DNA from: Flavobacterium sp. BFFFF1
GTDB taxonomy: Bacteria; Bacteroidota; Bacteroidia; Flavobacteriales; Flavobacteriaceae
Assembly (NCBI RefSeq): GCF_002256285.1
Contig: NZ_NKJE01000015.1
Location: 40,009 to 104,008, forward strand
Direction of reading: 5' to 3'
Length of the DNA: 64,000 nucleotides
Position 1 is the first letter of the stretch. The number at the start of each line of letters is the position of its first letter. The notes under the pieces were generated by a model. The model did no database searches, had not been told where the DNA came from, and saw only the letters and a list, made by a program, of their open reading frames with translations. Of this stretch, positions 21,854-32,499 are shown in pieces. The position numbers were made by a program, and so were the translations under genes.

Positions 21854-23052
21854 ACCGGACGCTAAAGATATACATCGGGCTTATCGTACTTATGGTCGTT
21901 CTTGTTGCGTTTTTGGACAGCACAAAACCGAAACCCGTGGACTGGAGCCCGACCTATCGAATAGAAGATAAAATTCCGTTCGGGCTTTATATTTTCGACA
22001 AAGAACTTCCAGAGCTATTCGACGGCAAGAAAGTAACAAAGGTAAATTCCACGCCGTACGAGTATTTTGGCAATGACTATCAGGAAGATACCTTAGGAAG
22101 CTACTACTACCACCCTGAGCAGACATTCCTGTCAATCTCTGAAAAACCCATATCCGACAAGCAGTCTGAAATGATGCTGCTTCGTTTCGTTGCGGGAGGA
22201 AATCACGCCTTTATCAGCTCCAAAGGCATCTCCCGATACCTGATGGACACGCTGAAACTCGATCAGGAAATGGATTTTCAATACGCAAAAGACGTTGTAA
22301 ACTGGGTGGGTAATCCAAAACTGGGAACCAAAAAATATAAAATCACTGAAGGGCTTGGCAACGTATATTTTTCAAAGATTGATACGCTCACGACAACGGT
22401 GCTGGGCTATCAAAGTGGCGATACTGCAAGGGTGAACTTTATAAAAGTCCCTTTCCACAAGGGCTATTTCTTACTCCACACCCAGCCTGCCGCTTTCACG
22501 AATTTTCACTTGCTGAAAGACGACCATGCTGCTTATGCGGAAAAAGTGTTGTCGTACCTTCCGAAGAAGGACATTGTGTGGTTTATGAAAGGCAACACGC
22601 GGCCAAATGTTTCGAATTCGATATTTCGTTTTATCCTCACCAACCAGCAGCTCTCATGGGCGTGGTATATTTTCCTTGGTGGCTTGCTGGTGTTCCTTAT
22701 TTTCAATGCCAAAAGGCGCCAGCGGATCGTTCCCATTATCCCACCGGTGACCAATACGACCATCGACTTCGCAAAAACAATCGGAAACCTGTATTTTCAG
22801 GAAGGGGATCACGATAATCTTATCGATAAAAAAATAATCTACTTTCTTGAAAAGCTAAGGCAGGATTATCTGATGGACACTGCCGTTCTCGACGATAAAT
22901 TTATCACCAGGCTACAACTGAAATCCGGAAAAAAACTGGAAGACATTCAAAATGTCGTTTACCTCATCAACAACCACCGAAAGAAATATTATACCGCCAC
23001 TGAAAGTGACTTGATTGCGATCAGCCAGGCCATTGAAAAAATAGTTAGTTAA
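21850..23052 (+). CDS. DUF4350-like membrane protein
   Basis: 400 aa; DWSPTYRIEDKIPFGLYIFDKELPELF; overlaps upstream stop. Confidence 0.65.
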   Translation: MNRTLKIYIGLIVLMVVLVAFLDSTKPKPVDWSPTYRIEDKIPFGLYIFDKELPELFDGKKVTKVNSTPYEYFGNDYQEDTLGSYYYHPEQTFLSISEKPISDKQSEMMLLRFVAGGNHAFISSKGISRYLMDTLKLDQEMDFQYAKDVVNWVGNPKLGTKKYKITEGLGNVYFSKIDTLTTTVLGYQSGDTARVNFIKVPFHKGYFLLHTQPAAFTNFHLLKDDHAAYAEKVLSYLPKKDIVWFMKGNTRPNVSNSIFRFILTNQQLSWAWYIFLGGLLVFLIFNAKRRQRIVPIIPPVTNTTIDFAKTIGNLYFQEGDHDNLIDKKIIYFLEKLRQDYLMDTAVLDDKFITRLQLKSGKKLEDIQNVVYLINNHRKKYYTATESDLIAISQAIEKIVS

Positions 23053-24101
23053 TGCCGAAAGGCCACAAAATACAAATCGATATGGAAAATTTTGAAAATG
23101 AGTCCGAAAGCCAAAAACCAGTTGCTGAAAACATCAACTTCGAGTCACGCCTGGACCTGAAGAAATTGCAGGACGGCATTGCTGCAGTGAAAGCGGAACT
23201 CTCGTCTGTGATTGTAGGGCAGCAAAAAATGATTGACCAGTTGCTTGTCGCCATCATGTCAAACGGGCACGTGTTGCTCGAAGGCGTGCCTGGCGTAGCC
23301 AAAACGATTACGGCAAAACTGCTGGCGCGCACCTTAAGCATCGATTTCGGAAGGATTCAGTTTACACCGGATTTGATGCCTTCAGATATATTGGGTACCT
23401 CTGTATTTGATCTAAAGAAATCTGAATTCGAATTTAAGAAAGGCCCTGTTTTCTCTAACCTTATCCTAATCGATGAAATCAACCGGGCACCGGCAAAAAC
23501 GCAGGCGGCGCTATTTGAGGTCATGGAGGAAAGGCAAATTACGATTGACGCCAAAACCTACCTGATGGACACACCGTTCCTGGTTATCGCGACACAAAAC
23601 CCGATTGAGCAGGAAGGTACTTACCGGCTTCCCGAAGCCCAGCTGGATCGTTTCCTGTTCAAAATCACCATCGACTACCCGAAGCTCGAAGAAGAAATCG
23701 CGATCATCGATCGGGAGCACAAGCTGCAGGATCATGGGAAATTGGATAATATCCGCAAAATCCTCTCCGCTGCTGACATAAAGCACTACCAGACGCTGGT
23801 GAAGCAGGTTATTGTAGAACCACAACTGCTGGAGTACATCGCCAAAATCGTCATCAATACCCGCGAAAATGGCTTCCTGTATTTGGGGGCATCGCCACGG
23901 GCGTCCATTGCAATACTAAATGCTGCCAAAGGTTTCGCGGCGTTGCGCGGCCGGGATTTTGTAACGCCTGAAGACATCAAGGAAGCCGCCATACCGGTAC
24001 TGCAACACCGCGTAATCGTTACTCCGGAACGCGAAATGGAAGGCATCAGCAGCATCGAGATCATCAGGCAAATATTAGAATCGGTAGAAATACCAAGATA
24101 A
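23052..24101 (+). CDS. MoxR-family AAA+ ATPase
   Basis: GHVLLEGVPGVAKTITAKLLARTL, LILIDEINRAPAKTQAALFEVMEERQ, ATQNPIEQEGTYRLPEAQLDRF. Confidence 0.95.
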   Translation: MPKGHKIQIDMENFENESESQKPVAENINFESRLDLKKLQDGIAAVKAELSSVIVGQQKMIDQLLVAIMSNGHVLLEGVPGVAKTITAKLLARTLSIDFGRIQFTPDLMPSDILGTSVFDLKKSEFEFKKGPVFSNLILIDEINRAPAKTQAALFEVMEERQITIDAKTYLMDTPFLVIATQNPIEQEGTYRLPEAQLDRFLFKITIDYPKLEEEIAIIDREHKLQDHGKLDNIRKILSAADIKHYQTLVKQVIVEPQLLEYIAKIVINTRENGFLYLGASPRASIAILNAAKGFAALRGRDFVTPEDIKEAAIPVLQHRVIVTPEREMEGISSIEIIRQILESVEIPR

Positions 24102-24108
24102 TTTAAAG

Positions 24109-25449
24109 ATGAGGCTATTGAACTTTTTCCGGAAATTATACATCAACCACCAGTTCTTCTTTGCGCTGATGGGCTTGATGGTACTATTCGTCCTATCGTT
24201 CATTTTTCCGTTTTTATTCAATGCCACCCGTTACCTATTCTTTGCTTTGCTGTTGCTGCTACTGCTCGACATCATGATCTTATTCGTCGCCCAGCGTGGC
24301 ATCGAAGCGTCCAGAAGCATGGCCGAAAAACTGTCAAACGGCGATGAAAACCCCATCACGGTGAACATCCGTAATTTTTACACGTTTCCAATACAAATTA
24401 AATTGGTCGATGAAATTCCCTTCCAGTTCCAGGTGCGGAATTTCAACATCAACAGCACCATCAGCCCTTCCTCCGAAAAAGTAATTGTTTACCAGCTTCG
24501 TCCTACAGAACGCGGAGAGTATTTTTTTGGAAACCTCAACATCTATGTTTCGTCACCATTGCGCATCATTTCCCGGCGGTTTACTTTCAACAAAGACCAG
24601 ATGGTTCCCGTATACCCATCGTACATCCAGCTGCGGAAATACGACCTGATGGCATTTTCAAACAATTTGCTGCAATACGGTGTCAAAAGGATCCGCCGCA
24701 TTGGCCACTCGATGGAATTCGAGCAAATAAAGGAATACACGCAGGGCGATGACATCCGAACGCTCAACTGGAAAGCCACCGCGAAGAAAAATGCATTGAT
24801 GATCAACCAGTTTCAGGACGAAAAATCGCAATCGGTATACATGGTCATTGACAAAGGGCGCGTGATGAAAATGCCTTTTAACGGCCTGAGCTTACTTGAT
24901 TATGCCATTAACGCCACGTTGGTATTATCAAATGTTATCCTGAAAAAACACGATAAAGCCGGGATGCTGACTTTTTCGAAAAAGCCCGAAAACCGTGTCG
25001 TCGCTGAAAAAAGGTCTTCGCAGATGGAAAAAATCCTGCAGAGCCTTTACGGCATAAAAACCGATTTCTTTGAAAGCGATTACAGCAGGTTGTACGCCGA
25101 TATCCGCCAGCACATCAACCAGCGGAGCTTAATCATTTTATACACCAATTTTGAAAGCCTCGACGGGCTGCACCGCCAGCTTCCTTACTTAAAAGCCATT
25201 GCTAAAAGCCATTTGTTGGTGGTCATTTTCTTCAACAACACCGAACTGAACGATCTCATTGATAAAAAAGCAGATACCATCCAGCAGGTGTATGACAAAG
25301 CTATTGCCGAAAAATTTGCATTTGAAAAGCGGTTAATTGTCAACGAACTCCGAAAATACGGCATCCATTCTGTACTGACACAGCCCGAAAACCTTACGCT
25401 GGACACAATTAATAAGTACCTCGAGATTAAGGCGCGCGGAATTTTGTAG
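24109..25449 (+). CDS. DUF58 domain protein (vWA-like)
   Basis: RRIGHSMEFEQIKEYTQGDDIRTLNWKATAKKNALMINQFQDEKSQSVYMVIDKGR. Confidence 0.9.
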   Translation: MRLLNFFRKLYINHQFFFALMGLMVLFVLSFIFPFLFNATRYLFFALLLLLLLDIMILFVAQRGIEASRSMAEKLSNGDENPITVNIRNFYTFPIQIKLVDEIPFQFQVRNFNINSTISPSSEKVIVYQLRPTERGEYFFGNLNIYVSSPLRIISRRFTFNKDQMVPVYPSYIQLRKYDLMAFSNNLLQYGVKRIRRIGHSMEFEQIKEYTQGDDIRTLNWKATAKKNALMINQFQDEKSQSVYMVIDKGRVMKMPFNGLSLLDYAINATLVLSNVILKKHDKAGMLTFSKKPENRVVAEKRSSQMEKILQSLYGIKTDFFESDYSRLYADIRQHINQRSLIILYTNFESLDGLHRQLPYLKAIAKSHLLVVIFFNNTELNDLIDKKADTIQQVYDKAIAEKFAFEKRLIVNELRKYGIHSVLTQPENLTLDTINKYLEIKARGIL

Positions 25450-25468
25450 TTTTGCTGAAACACTTCAG

Positions 25469-26458
25469 ATGATCCGCAACAATATCGATCTGGTAAACAT
25501 CGTCCTTATGGTACTGTCTATGGCGGTGGCGGTGTTCATTCCGTTCGAATTATTCCTGTTTGTTTATGCGGTGCTTGGCCCGTTGCATTATCTTACGGAA
25601 ATCAACTGGCTGCACGGAAGGAACTACTTCCTGACCCGCAAAAACGATTATTTTTTTATTTTCTTCTTCATTGGCCTGCTTTTGGTTACCAGTATTTTTC
25701 AACTGAAGGGATATTCGCCGCTGCTTATTTTCACTACTTTTTTTGGATCACTGGCGTTGCTGTTTTTCGAAAGCCGGACGAAACGATTTCTGGCGCTTAT
25801 TGGAATATTGGTGGTCGGGATGCTGTTAAACACGTTCTGTTTTTACCATTTTCGACTGGTTTTTTCGATGTTTTTACCTTCAATCGTACATGTTTTTATT
25901 TTTACAGGCTTATTCATTTTGCTTGGCGCCTTAAAGACCAGGAGCAAAATAGGCATCGCTTCAATCGTCGTATTTATAAGTTGCTCCGTCGCACTGCTGC
26001 TCATCAGCAGCAACATCAATCAGTCGTCTATCTCAGCCAATCTCATCGACAGCTACCGTATTTTCCGGAATCTGAATATCAAGATGATTGAGGTTTTTCA
26101 ATTCTTTCATTTCCCGGAAATAAAGGAGAATATCGGCAATACCAATGACAATCAACTTGTTTTCTTTTCTGATTTCGGGATAAAAATCATGCGGTTTATC
26201 GCGTTTGCATATACCTACCATTACCTGAACTGGTTTTCAAAAACATCTGTAATCCTATGGCATAAGACTTCAACCATGAAATTATTGGCTATTTTCGTGA
26301 TATGGTTTGTATCGGTCGCGCTTTACACATACAATTACAAAGTCGGACTCCAATGGCTTTACCTTTTAAGCATCGCACATGTATTGCTGGAATTTCCGCT
26401 AAACCACAAAAGTTTGATCGATATCCGCAAACAGCTGAAATCGCAGCCGTCACAGTAA
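25469..26458 (+). CDS. Polytopic membrane protein, unknown function
   Basis: 329 aa hydrophobic ORF downstream of DUF58. Confidence 0.6.
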   Translation: MIRNNIDLVNIVLMVLSMAVAVFIPFELFLFVYAVLGPLHYLTEINWLHGRNYFLTRKNDYFFIFFFIGLLLVTSIFQLKGYSPLLIFTTFFGSLALLFFESRTKRFLALIGILVVGMLLNTFCFYHFRLVFSMFLPSIVHVFIFTGLFILLGALKTRSKIGIASIVVFISCSVALLLISSNINQSSISANLIDSYRIFRNLNIKMIEVFQFFHFPEIKENIGNTNDNQLVFFSDFGIKIMRFIAFAYTYHYLNWFSKTSVILWHKTSTMKLLAIFVIWFVSVALYTYNYKVGLQWLYLLSIAHVLLEFPLNHKSLIDIRKQLKSQPSQ

Positions 26459-26489
26459 AAAAGTTGTATATTTAACTTAAATTATCGTT

Positions 26490-27275
26490 TTGAAACAGAT
26501 TACATCGGTACAAAATCCATTCATAAAATCGCTGGTCCTACTACAGGAAAAATCCAAAGCACGCAAACAGAGCGGGACATTCCTGATTGAAGGAAAACGC
26601 GAAATCGAACTGGCATCAAAGGGAGGCTATCACATTGAACAAGTACTTTTCTTTCCCGGAATCTGCACCGAAAGCGAGGCGCGAAAACTTGTACCGCAGG
26701 GAGATCCGATTGAAATCAATAAAGAAGTCTACCAGAAACTGGCTTACCGTGATACCACAGAAGGGGTTATTGCCATAGCGCAAACCCGCGATTATTCCCT
26801 GAACGCCCTAAAACTGAACGACAACCCTTTAATCCTGGTGGCGGAAGCACCTGAAAAACCGGGAAATATCGGTGCCCTACTTCGCACTGCGGATGCTGCG
26901 AAACTTGATGCCGTGATTATAGCCGATCCTAAAGGAGACCTGTACAACCCCAACATCATCCGCTCCAGTGTAGGTTGCCTTTTTACAAACCAAATTGCAA
27001 CAGGAACTTCCGATGAAGTGATTGCATTCCTTCACCGCCATAACATTGCGATCTATTGTGCCACGCTTCAGGATTCGACATTGTACCACACACAGGATTA
27101 CACCACCCCATCAGCACTCGTAGTCGGTACGGAAGCAACCGGCCTTTCCCAGCCCTGGCGCGACGCTGCGACACAAAATATCATTATCCCGATGCAGGGC
27201 GAAATTGATTCCATGAACGTATCGGTTGCCGCTGCGATACTGATATTTGAAGCCAAGAGGCAACGGGGTTTTTAA
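26490..27275 (+). CDS. TrmH/SpoU-family RNA methyltransferase
   Basis: ITSVQNPFIKSLVLLQEKSKARKQSGTFLIEGKREIELA...EKPGNIGALLRTADAAKLDAVI...MNVSVAAAILIFEA. Confidence 0.93.
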   Translation: MKQITSVQNPFIKSLVLLQEKSKARKQSGTFLIEGKREIELASKGGYHIEQVLFFPGICTESEARKLVPQGDPIEINKEVYQKLAYRDTTEGVIAIAQTRDYSLNALKLNDNPLILVAEAPEKPGNIGALLRTADAAKLDAVIIADPKGDLYNPNIIRSSVGCLFTNQIATGTSDEVIAFLHRHNIAIYCATLQDSTLYHTQDYTTPSALVVGTEATGLSQPWRDAATQNIIIPMQGEIDSMNVSVAAAILIFEAKRQRGF

Positions 27276-27301
27276 TAATGTCGAATTTATAATTTTAATT
27301 T

Positions 27302-28825
27302 ATGAAACATAGATTGTTGCTTTTCATGCTGTTGATTTCCGGAACGATTTTCGCACAGCTTACGGAGCCTGAGGTAGATGCGTTGGTAAACCGTACGATG
27401 GCTACGTTTAATGTCCCAGGAATAGCCGTTGCCGTGATTAAGGATGGTAAAGTGGTCCTTTCAAAAGGATATGGCGTAAGATCGATAATTACCAAAGAAA
27501 AAGTGGATGCCAATACCCTTTTCGGGATTGCCTCAAACAGCAAGGCATTTACCAGCGCGGCATTGGCTATTCTCATTGACGAAAAGAAAATCAATTGGGA
27601 CGATAAGGTCATCCAATACATCCCCGAATTTAAAATGTACAACGATTATGTCACTTCAGAATTCACCGTCCGCGATCTCTTAACCCACCGAAGTGGCCTG
27701 GGCCTTGGGGCAGGTGACCTGATGATCTGGCCTGATGGGCATAATTTTACGCCGAAAGACATCATCAACAACATCCATTTCCTCAAACCAGTTTCGGGCT
27801 TCAGGACAAAATACGATTACGACAACCTTTTGTATGTCATTGCAGGCGAATTGGTTGCAAGGGTAAGCGGGCAAAGCTGGAACGAATTTATTGAACAGCG
27901 CTTCCTGATGCCATTGGGCATGACCCATAGCGCCCCCTCGTGGAACCGTCTTAAAGACACGTCGAATGTGATTGTTCCCCATGTGCCTATCGACGGTAAA
28001 CTACAGGTGATCAAAAGGTACAAGAACAACATTTTTGATGCCGCGGCGGGAATATACACCAGCGTAAATGACCTTAGCAAATGGGTACAAATGCAGTTGA
28101 ATAACGGGAATTACAACAATATCCAGTTTTTTTCGGCTAAGCAGCAAAAGGAAATGTGGACGCCGCAAACGTTGATCCCGGTGACGACCATACCGCCATA
28201 CAACACACATTTAAAAGCTTACGGGCTTGGGTGGTTTATTAGCGATATAGCGGGTCACAGCCAGATTACCCATACTGGCGGACTGGAAGGCATCGTGACA
28301 CAGGTGACCATGATTCCCGACCTGAAACTCGGCATTATCGTACTGACGAACCAGCAGTCGGGATCTGCATTCAACGCGATTACAAATGCGATCAAAGACA
28401 GCTACCTCGGGATACAACAGGGTGATCTTGTAGATATTTACAGTAAAAAAGACAAAGCCAGTGAGGACGTTGCGGATAAAATAACCGATGAGGTCTGGGC
28501 AACCGTAGCCAAAAATCAAAAAGAAAAAATTACCGTGAATGCCGCCGATTACGTCGGAACGTACAAAGACAATTGGTTTGGCGACATCATCATTACAGCG
28601 AAAAAAGGGCATTTGTATTTTTCGTCGTTACGCTCCCCAGGCCTCTCCGGCGAAATGTTTTTTGTGAAAGACCATCAATTTGCAGTGCGCTGGAACAACC
28701 GGTTCTTTCACGCAGATGCGTTTGTTAATTTTGCAGAAGGAAACCGGAATTTCGAAATGCGTGCCATCTCCCCTTTAACCGATTTCAGCTATGATTTCCA
28801 GGACCTTTATTTCGAGAAGCAATAA
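27302..28825 (+). CDS. Serine hydrolase (class C beta-lactamase fold)
   Basis: GIASNSKAFTSAALAIL (SxxK), YDYDNLLYVIAGELV (YxN), HTGGLEGIVTQV. Confidence 0.9.
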   Translation: MKHRLLLFMLLISGTIFAQLTEPEVDALVNRTMATFNVPGIAVAVIKDGKVVLSKGYGVRSIITKEKVDANTLFGIASNSKAFTSAALAILIDEKKINWDDKVIQYIPEFKMYNDYVTSEFTVRDLLTHRSGLGLGAGDLMIWPDGHNFTPKDIINNIHFLKPVSGFRTKYDYDNLLYVIAGELVARVSGQSWNEFIEQRFLMPLGMTHSAPSWNRLKDTSNVIVPHVPIDGKLQVIKRYKNNIFDAAAGIYTSVNDLSKWVQMQLNNGNYNNIQFFSAKQQKEMWTPQTLIPVTTIPPYNTHLKAYGLGWFISDIAGHSQITHTGGLEGIVTQVTMIPDLKLGIIVLTNQQSGSAFNAITNAIKDSYLGIQQGDLVDIYSKKDKASEDVADKITDEVWATVAKNQKEKITVNAADYVGTYKDNWFGDIIITAKKGHLYFSSLRSPGLSGEMFFVKDHQFAVRWNNRFFHADAFVNFAEGNRNFEMRAISPLTDFSYDFQDLYFEKQ

Positions 28826-28964
28826 AGATAATCTTGGTGTATTCCTATAAACACCGGAGACTCTTAAATAAAAAATAAAACTGTTTTACAGTATCTTTCT
28901 CCCGTACTTGTTAGTTGCACAGTTCAATTCTTTATCCTATTTTTAGGGTTGAATGTTTTTTGCT

Positions 28965-31181
28965 ATGACAGAAATTGAAATTGAACAGGAAAATAAGGCC
29001 ATTGCGCGCGAATATAAAGAACTGCTTCGCATCAGTTACCAAACCCTCAGTGTTGACGACAAGAAATTGATCCGAAAGGCATTTGATGTGGCGGTTGACG
29101 CCCACAAAGACCAACGACGCAAATCCGGAGAAGCCTATATTTTCCACCCTATTGCCGTCGCAAAGATCGTCGCCTCCGAAATCGGATTGGGCGCCACCGC
29201 CATTGCCGCAGCACTGATGCACGACGTGGTTGAAGATACCGAAGTAACGATTGAGGACATCGAAAAAATGTTCAATCCGAAAATCGCCCAGATTGTCGAA
29301 GGCCTGACCAAAATCTCACAGGTTCAAAAAGACCTGAATATTTCGATGCAGGCGGAAAATTTCCGCAAAATGCTGCTGACGCTCAATGATGACGTCCGTG
29401 TGATCCTGATTAAGCTTGCCGACAGGCTGCACAACATGCAGACGATGGATTCGATGGCGGAGCATAAACAGACGAAAATCGCGTCGGAAACTTTATACAT
29501 TTACGCACCCCTCGCCCACCGACTCGGACTTTACAACATCAAAACAAAACTCGAGGATTTAGGGCTGAAATACACCGAGCCGCAGGTATACAACGAGATC
29601 CTGAGCAAGATGAAGGAAACCAAGGAAGAGCAGGACGAGTATATCAAGACGATTTCTGACATCCTGAAACAATCCCTCGATTTAGAGCACCTGGATTACA
29701 TTCTCAAAGGCCGCCCGAAATCCATTTATTCGATCCGCCGGAAGATGAAGGCACAGAACGTAAGCTATGACGAAGTGTACGATAAGTTTGCACTCCGAAT
29801 TGTTTATCGCTCGTCTTTCCACGATGAGAAATTTATTGCCTGGAAAATATATTCCATCGTAACCGATCATTTCCGACCAAGCCCAAGCCGCTTGCGGGAT
29901 TGGATTTCCTCTCCGAAATCGACCGGTTACGAAGCGCTGCACACCACCGTGATGGGTCCGAAAGGCCGCTGGGTGGAAGTGCAGGTACGCAGCGAGCGCA
30001 TGGATGAAATTGCAGAAAAAGGCTACGCAGCCCACTACAAATACAAACAAGGCGCAAATGAAGAAAGCGGTCTCGACATCTGGCTAAACCTGCTCAAGGA
30101 GGCGCTCGAAAATCAGGAAACCAACGCGGTTGACTTTGTCGAGGACTTCAAGATGAACCTGTATTCGAAGGAAATTTTTGTCTTTACACCAAAAGGTGAA
30201 ATTAAATCATTGCCAAAAGGGGCGACATCACTCGACTTCGCATTCAGCATCCACTCGGCCATCGGAATACGAACCCGCGGCACGCGCGTGAACGGAAAAC
30301 TTGTTCCGCTAAATTATGAATTGAAAAGCGGTGACCAGATAGAAGTCATTACCTCTCCCAACCAAAAGCCGACGATGCACTGGCTGGAGTATGTAACCAC
30401 CGCACGCGCCAAAAATAAGATCAAAAGCGTACTGAACGAAGACACCAAAAAAATCGCGGAAGAAGGCAAGGAACTGCTGACGAGAAAACTGCGACACCTG
30501 AAAGTAAACGTCAATGAGAATACGATCAACGAACTCGTCATTTTTTTTAAACTCAGGACCAGCCTCGACTTGTTCTACCGCGCCGGAATAGGATCAATTG
30601 AAAACACACAGCTCAAAGAATACGCCGCGCTGAAAAGCAATACGTTCATGAATTTTTTCAAGAACAAGATCAAGCGCACACCTTCCTACCAACCCGAACA
30701 GATCCAGAAAGACGAAATCACCAGCAATTATGACATGCTGGTTTTCGGTCCGGAACACGATAAACTGGATTACAAATTGTCAACCTGCTGCAACCCGATT
30801 CCGGGCGACGAGGTCTTTGGATTCATCACGATTAATGAGGGAATCAAGGTGCACAAAAAGGACTGCCCCAACGCGATTAGCCTACAGTCAAATTATGCAT
30901 ATCGGATCATACAAGCCAAATGGATCGATTCAACGCAACAGGAATTCAAGGCAGTGCTGAATATCACAGGAATGGACAGCCTGGGACTCACAAACGAACT
31001 CACAAAAGTCATTTCCAGCAACATGCATGTCAACATCCAGAGCATTTCGCTGAGCAGTGAAGCCGGCATTTTCAAAGGACAGGTGACAGTAATTGTACAG
31101 AATAATACCATTTTGAAACGACTGCTGGAAAACATCCAAAAAATCGAAGGCATCGATAAAGTGACGCGGGTGTATAAATAA
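28965..31181 (+). CDS. RelA/SpoT-family (p)ppGpp synthetase/hydrolase
   Basis: HPIAVAKIVASEIGLGATAIAAALMHDVVEDTEVT, TGYEALHTTVMGPKGRWVEVQVRSERMDEIAEKGYAAHYKYK, TGS and ACT domains. Confidence 0.95.
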   Translation: MTEIEIEQENKAIAREYKELLRISYQTLSVDDKKLIRKAFDVAVDAHKDQRRKSGEAYIFHPIAVAKIVASEIGLGATAIAAALMHDVVEDTEVTIEDIEKMFNPKIAQIVEGLTKISQVQKDLNISMQAENFRKMLLTLNDDVRVILIKLADRLHNMQTMDSMAEHKQTKIASETLYIYAPLAHRLGLYNIKTKLEDLGLKYTEPQVYNEILSKMKETKEEQDEYIKTISDILKQSLDLEHLDYILKGRPKSIYSIRRKMKAQNVSYDEVYDKFALRIVYRSSFHDEKFIAWKIYSIVTDHFRPSPSRLRDWISSPKSTGYEALHTTVMGPKGRWVEVQVRSERMDEIAEKGYAAHYKYKQGANEESGLDIWLNLLKEALENQETNAVDFVEDFKMNLYSKEIFVFTPKGEIKSLPKGATSLDFAFSIHSAIGIRTRGTRVNGKLVPLNYELKSGDQIEVITSPNQKPTMHWLEYVTTARAKNKIKSVLNEDTKKIAEEGKELLTRKLRHLKVNVNENTINELVIFFKLRTSLDLFYRAGIGSIENTQLKEYAALKSNTFMNFFKNKIKRTPSYQPEQIQKDEITSNYDMLVFGPEHDKLDYKLSTCCNPIPGDEVFGFITINEGIKVHKKDCPNAISLQSNYAYRIIQAKWIDSTQQEFKAVLNITGMDSLGLTNELTKVISSNMHVNIQSISLSSEAGIFKGQVTVIVQNNTILKRLLENIQKIEGIDKVTRVYK

Positions 31182-31185
31182 GTTT

Positions 31186-31264
31186 GAATTAGGAATTACG
31201 ACGCTATTGCCTTAATTCCTAATTTTTAATTCCTAATTTGAAATTTCTAATTCTTAATTCCCAA
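31186..31264. repeat. Low-complexity AT-rich intergenic repeat (AATTCCTAATTTTTAATTCC...)
   Basis: Repeated ATTCCTAATTT / TTCTAATTC motifs. Confidence 0.7.
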
Positions 31265-31268
31265 CTCC

Positions 31269-31733
31269 ATGGAACCCATCTTCAACGACAGCTGCAGGCT
31301 GGAGAAAACGGAAGGCAAAGGCGCCTGGACATTCGTGATGATGCCAATAATGACGCACCTGCCGAAAAAGAAAAACAGCACCGTTCGCATTCGCGGCACG
31401 ATTGACGATTATCCACTGGAGGGCATCAACATTTGGGCAATGAAAAAAGGCACATTCCTGGCCGTCAAAGCCGACATCCGAAAAGCCATTAAAAAAGAAG
31501 CAGGCGATACTGTAAAACTAGTGCTATACCTCGATGAGCCACAATCTGCCATTCCTGAAGATTTCCTATTGTGCCTGCAGGACGAGCCAAAGTTGCTTGC
31601 GTTTTTTCAAAAATGGCCGGCAGCAAAGCAAAAAGAGATGATCGACCATATCTTCTCGGCTAAAACCGAAGACGAAAAAATCCTGCGCATGGCAAAATCC
31701 ATCGAGAAACTTGAAAACTCTTTTAATTATTAA
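31269..31733 (+). CDS. YdeI/OmpD-associated / DUF1905 family protein
   Basis: KGAWTFVMMP...TVRIRGTIDDYPLEGINIWAMKKGTFLAVKADIRKAIKKEAGDTVKLVLYLD. Confidence 0.82.
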   Translation: MEPIFNDSCRLEKTEGKGAWTFVMMPIMTHLPKKKNSTVRIRGTIDDYPLEGINIWAMKKGTFLAVKADIRKAIKKEAGDTVKLVLYLDEPQSAIPEDFLLCLQDEPKLLAFFQKWPAAKQKEMIDHIFSAKTEDEKILRMAKSIEKLENSFNY

Positions 31734-31800
31734 TTGTTAATTATTAATTATCCACCATGCGGCAACAACTATTAATTATTAATTGTCAATTATTAATTAT
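31723..31800. repeat. AT-rich intergenic repeats (TTAATTATTAATTGTTAATTATTAATTAT twice)
   Basis: Two near-identical copies flanking CCACCATGCGGCAACAAC. Confidence 0.75.
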
Positions 31801-31809
31801 ATTTGCCAA

Positions 31810-32310
31810 ATGACATTGATATCCGTCGACAACAGCAAAAACCAGGAAACCGTAAAGACCGTTTTCACGAAATACCTGGAACTCAAAGGGCACCGAAAAA
31901 CACCGGAACGCTACGCCATCCTGCAGGAAATCTATGATAGTGAAGAGCACTTTGACATCGAGAACCTGTACATCAAGATGAAAAACAAGAACTACCGCGT
32001 GAGCCGTGCGACCCTGTACAATACGATTGAATTGTTGCTCGATTGTGCATTGGTCCGTAAACACCAGTTTGGGCAAAATCAGGCACATTACGAGAAGTCC
32101 TATTTCGACAAAAACCACGACCACATCATCATGACCGATACGGGAGAGGTAATCGAATTTTGTGACCCCCGCATACAAACCATAAAAAAAACAATTGAAG
32201 AGATTTTCGATATTGAAATCCACAATCACTCACTGTACTTTTATGGCAACCGCAAACAAATTAATAATGACCCGAACCCGCAGGGTGAATTGAGCGGAGC
32301 TAATAATTGA
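31810..32310 (+). CDS. Fur-family transcriptional regulator
   Basis: [60 protein letters not shown]...[20 protein letters not shown]. Confidence 0.92.
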   Translation: MTLISVDNSKNQETVKTVFTKYLELKGHRKTPERYAILQEIYDSEEHFDIENLYIKMKNKNYRVSRATLYNTIELLLDCALVRKHQFGQNQAHYEKSYFDKNHDHIIMTDTGEVIEFCDPRIQTIKKTIEEIFDIEIHNHSLYFYGNRKQINNDPNPQGELSGANN

Positions 32311-32499
32311 CAATTAAGAATTTGGGCGCCGCCTTCGGCCCGGGCTCTACGCGGTGCATGGCACCTTGCTTCGATCCCTGGCGCGGTCCCGGCAAACATT
32401 TAAACCATAAACACACAACAACCAAATTAACAACTGACGATTATTGATCGTGCGCCGCAACATTATTAATTATCAGGAGTTAATTATTAACTTAAAAAA

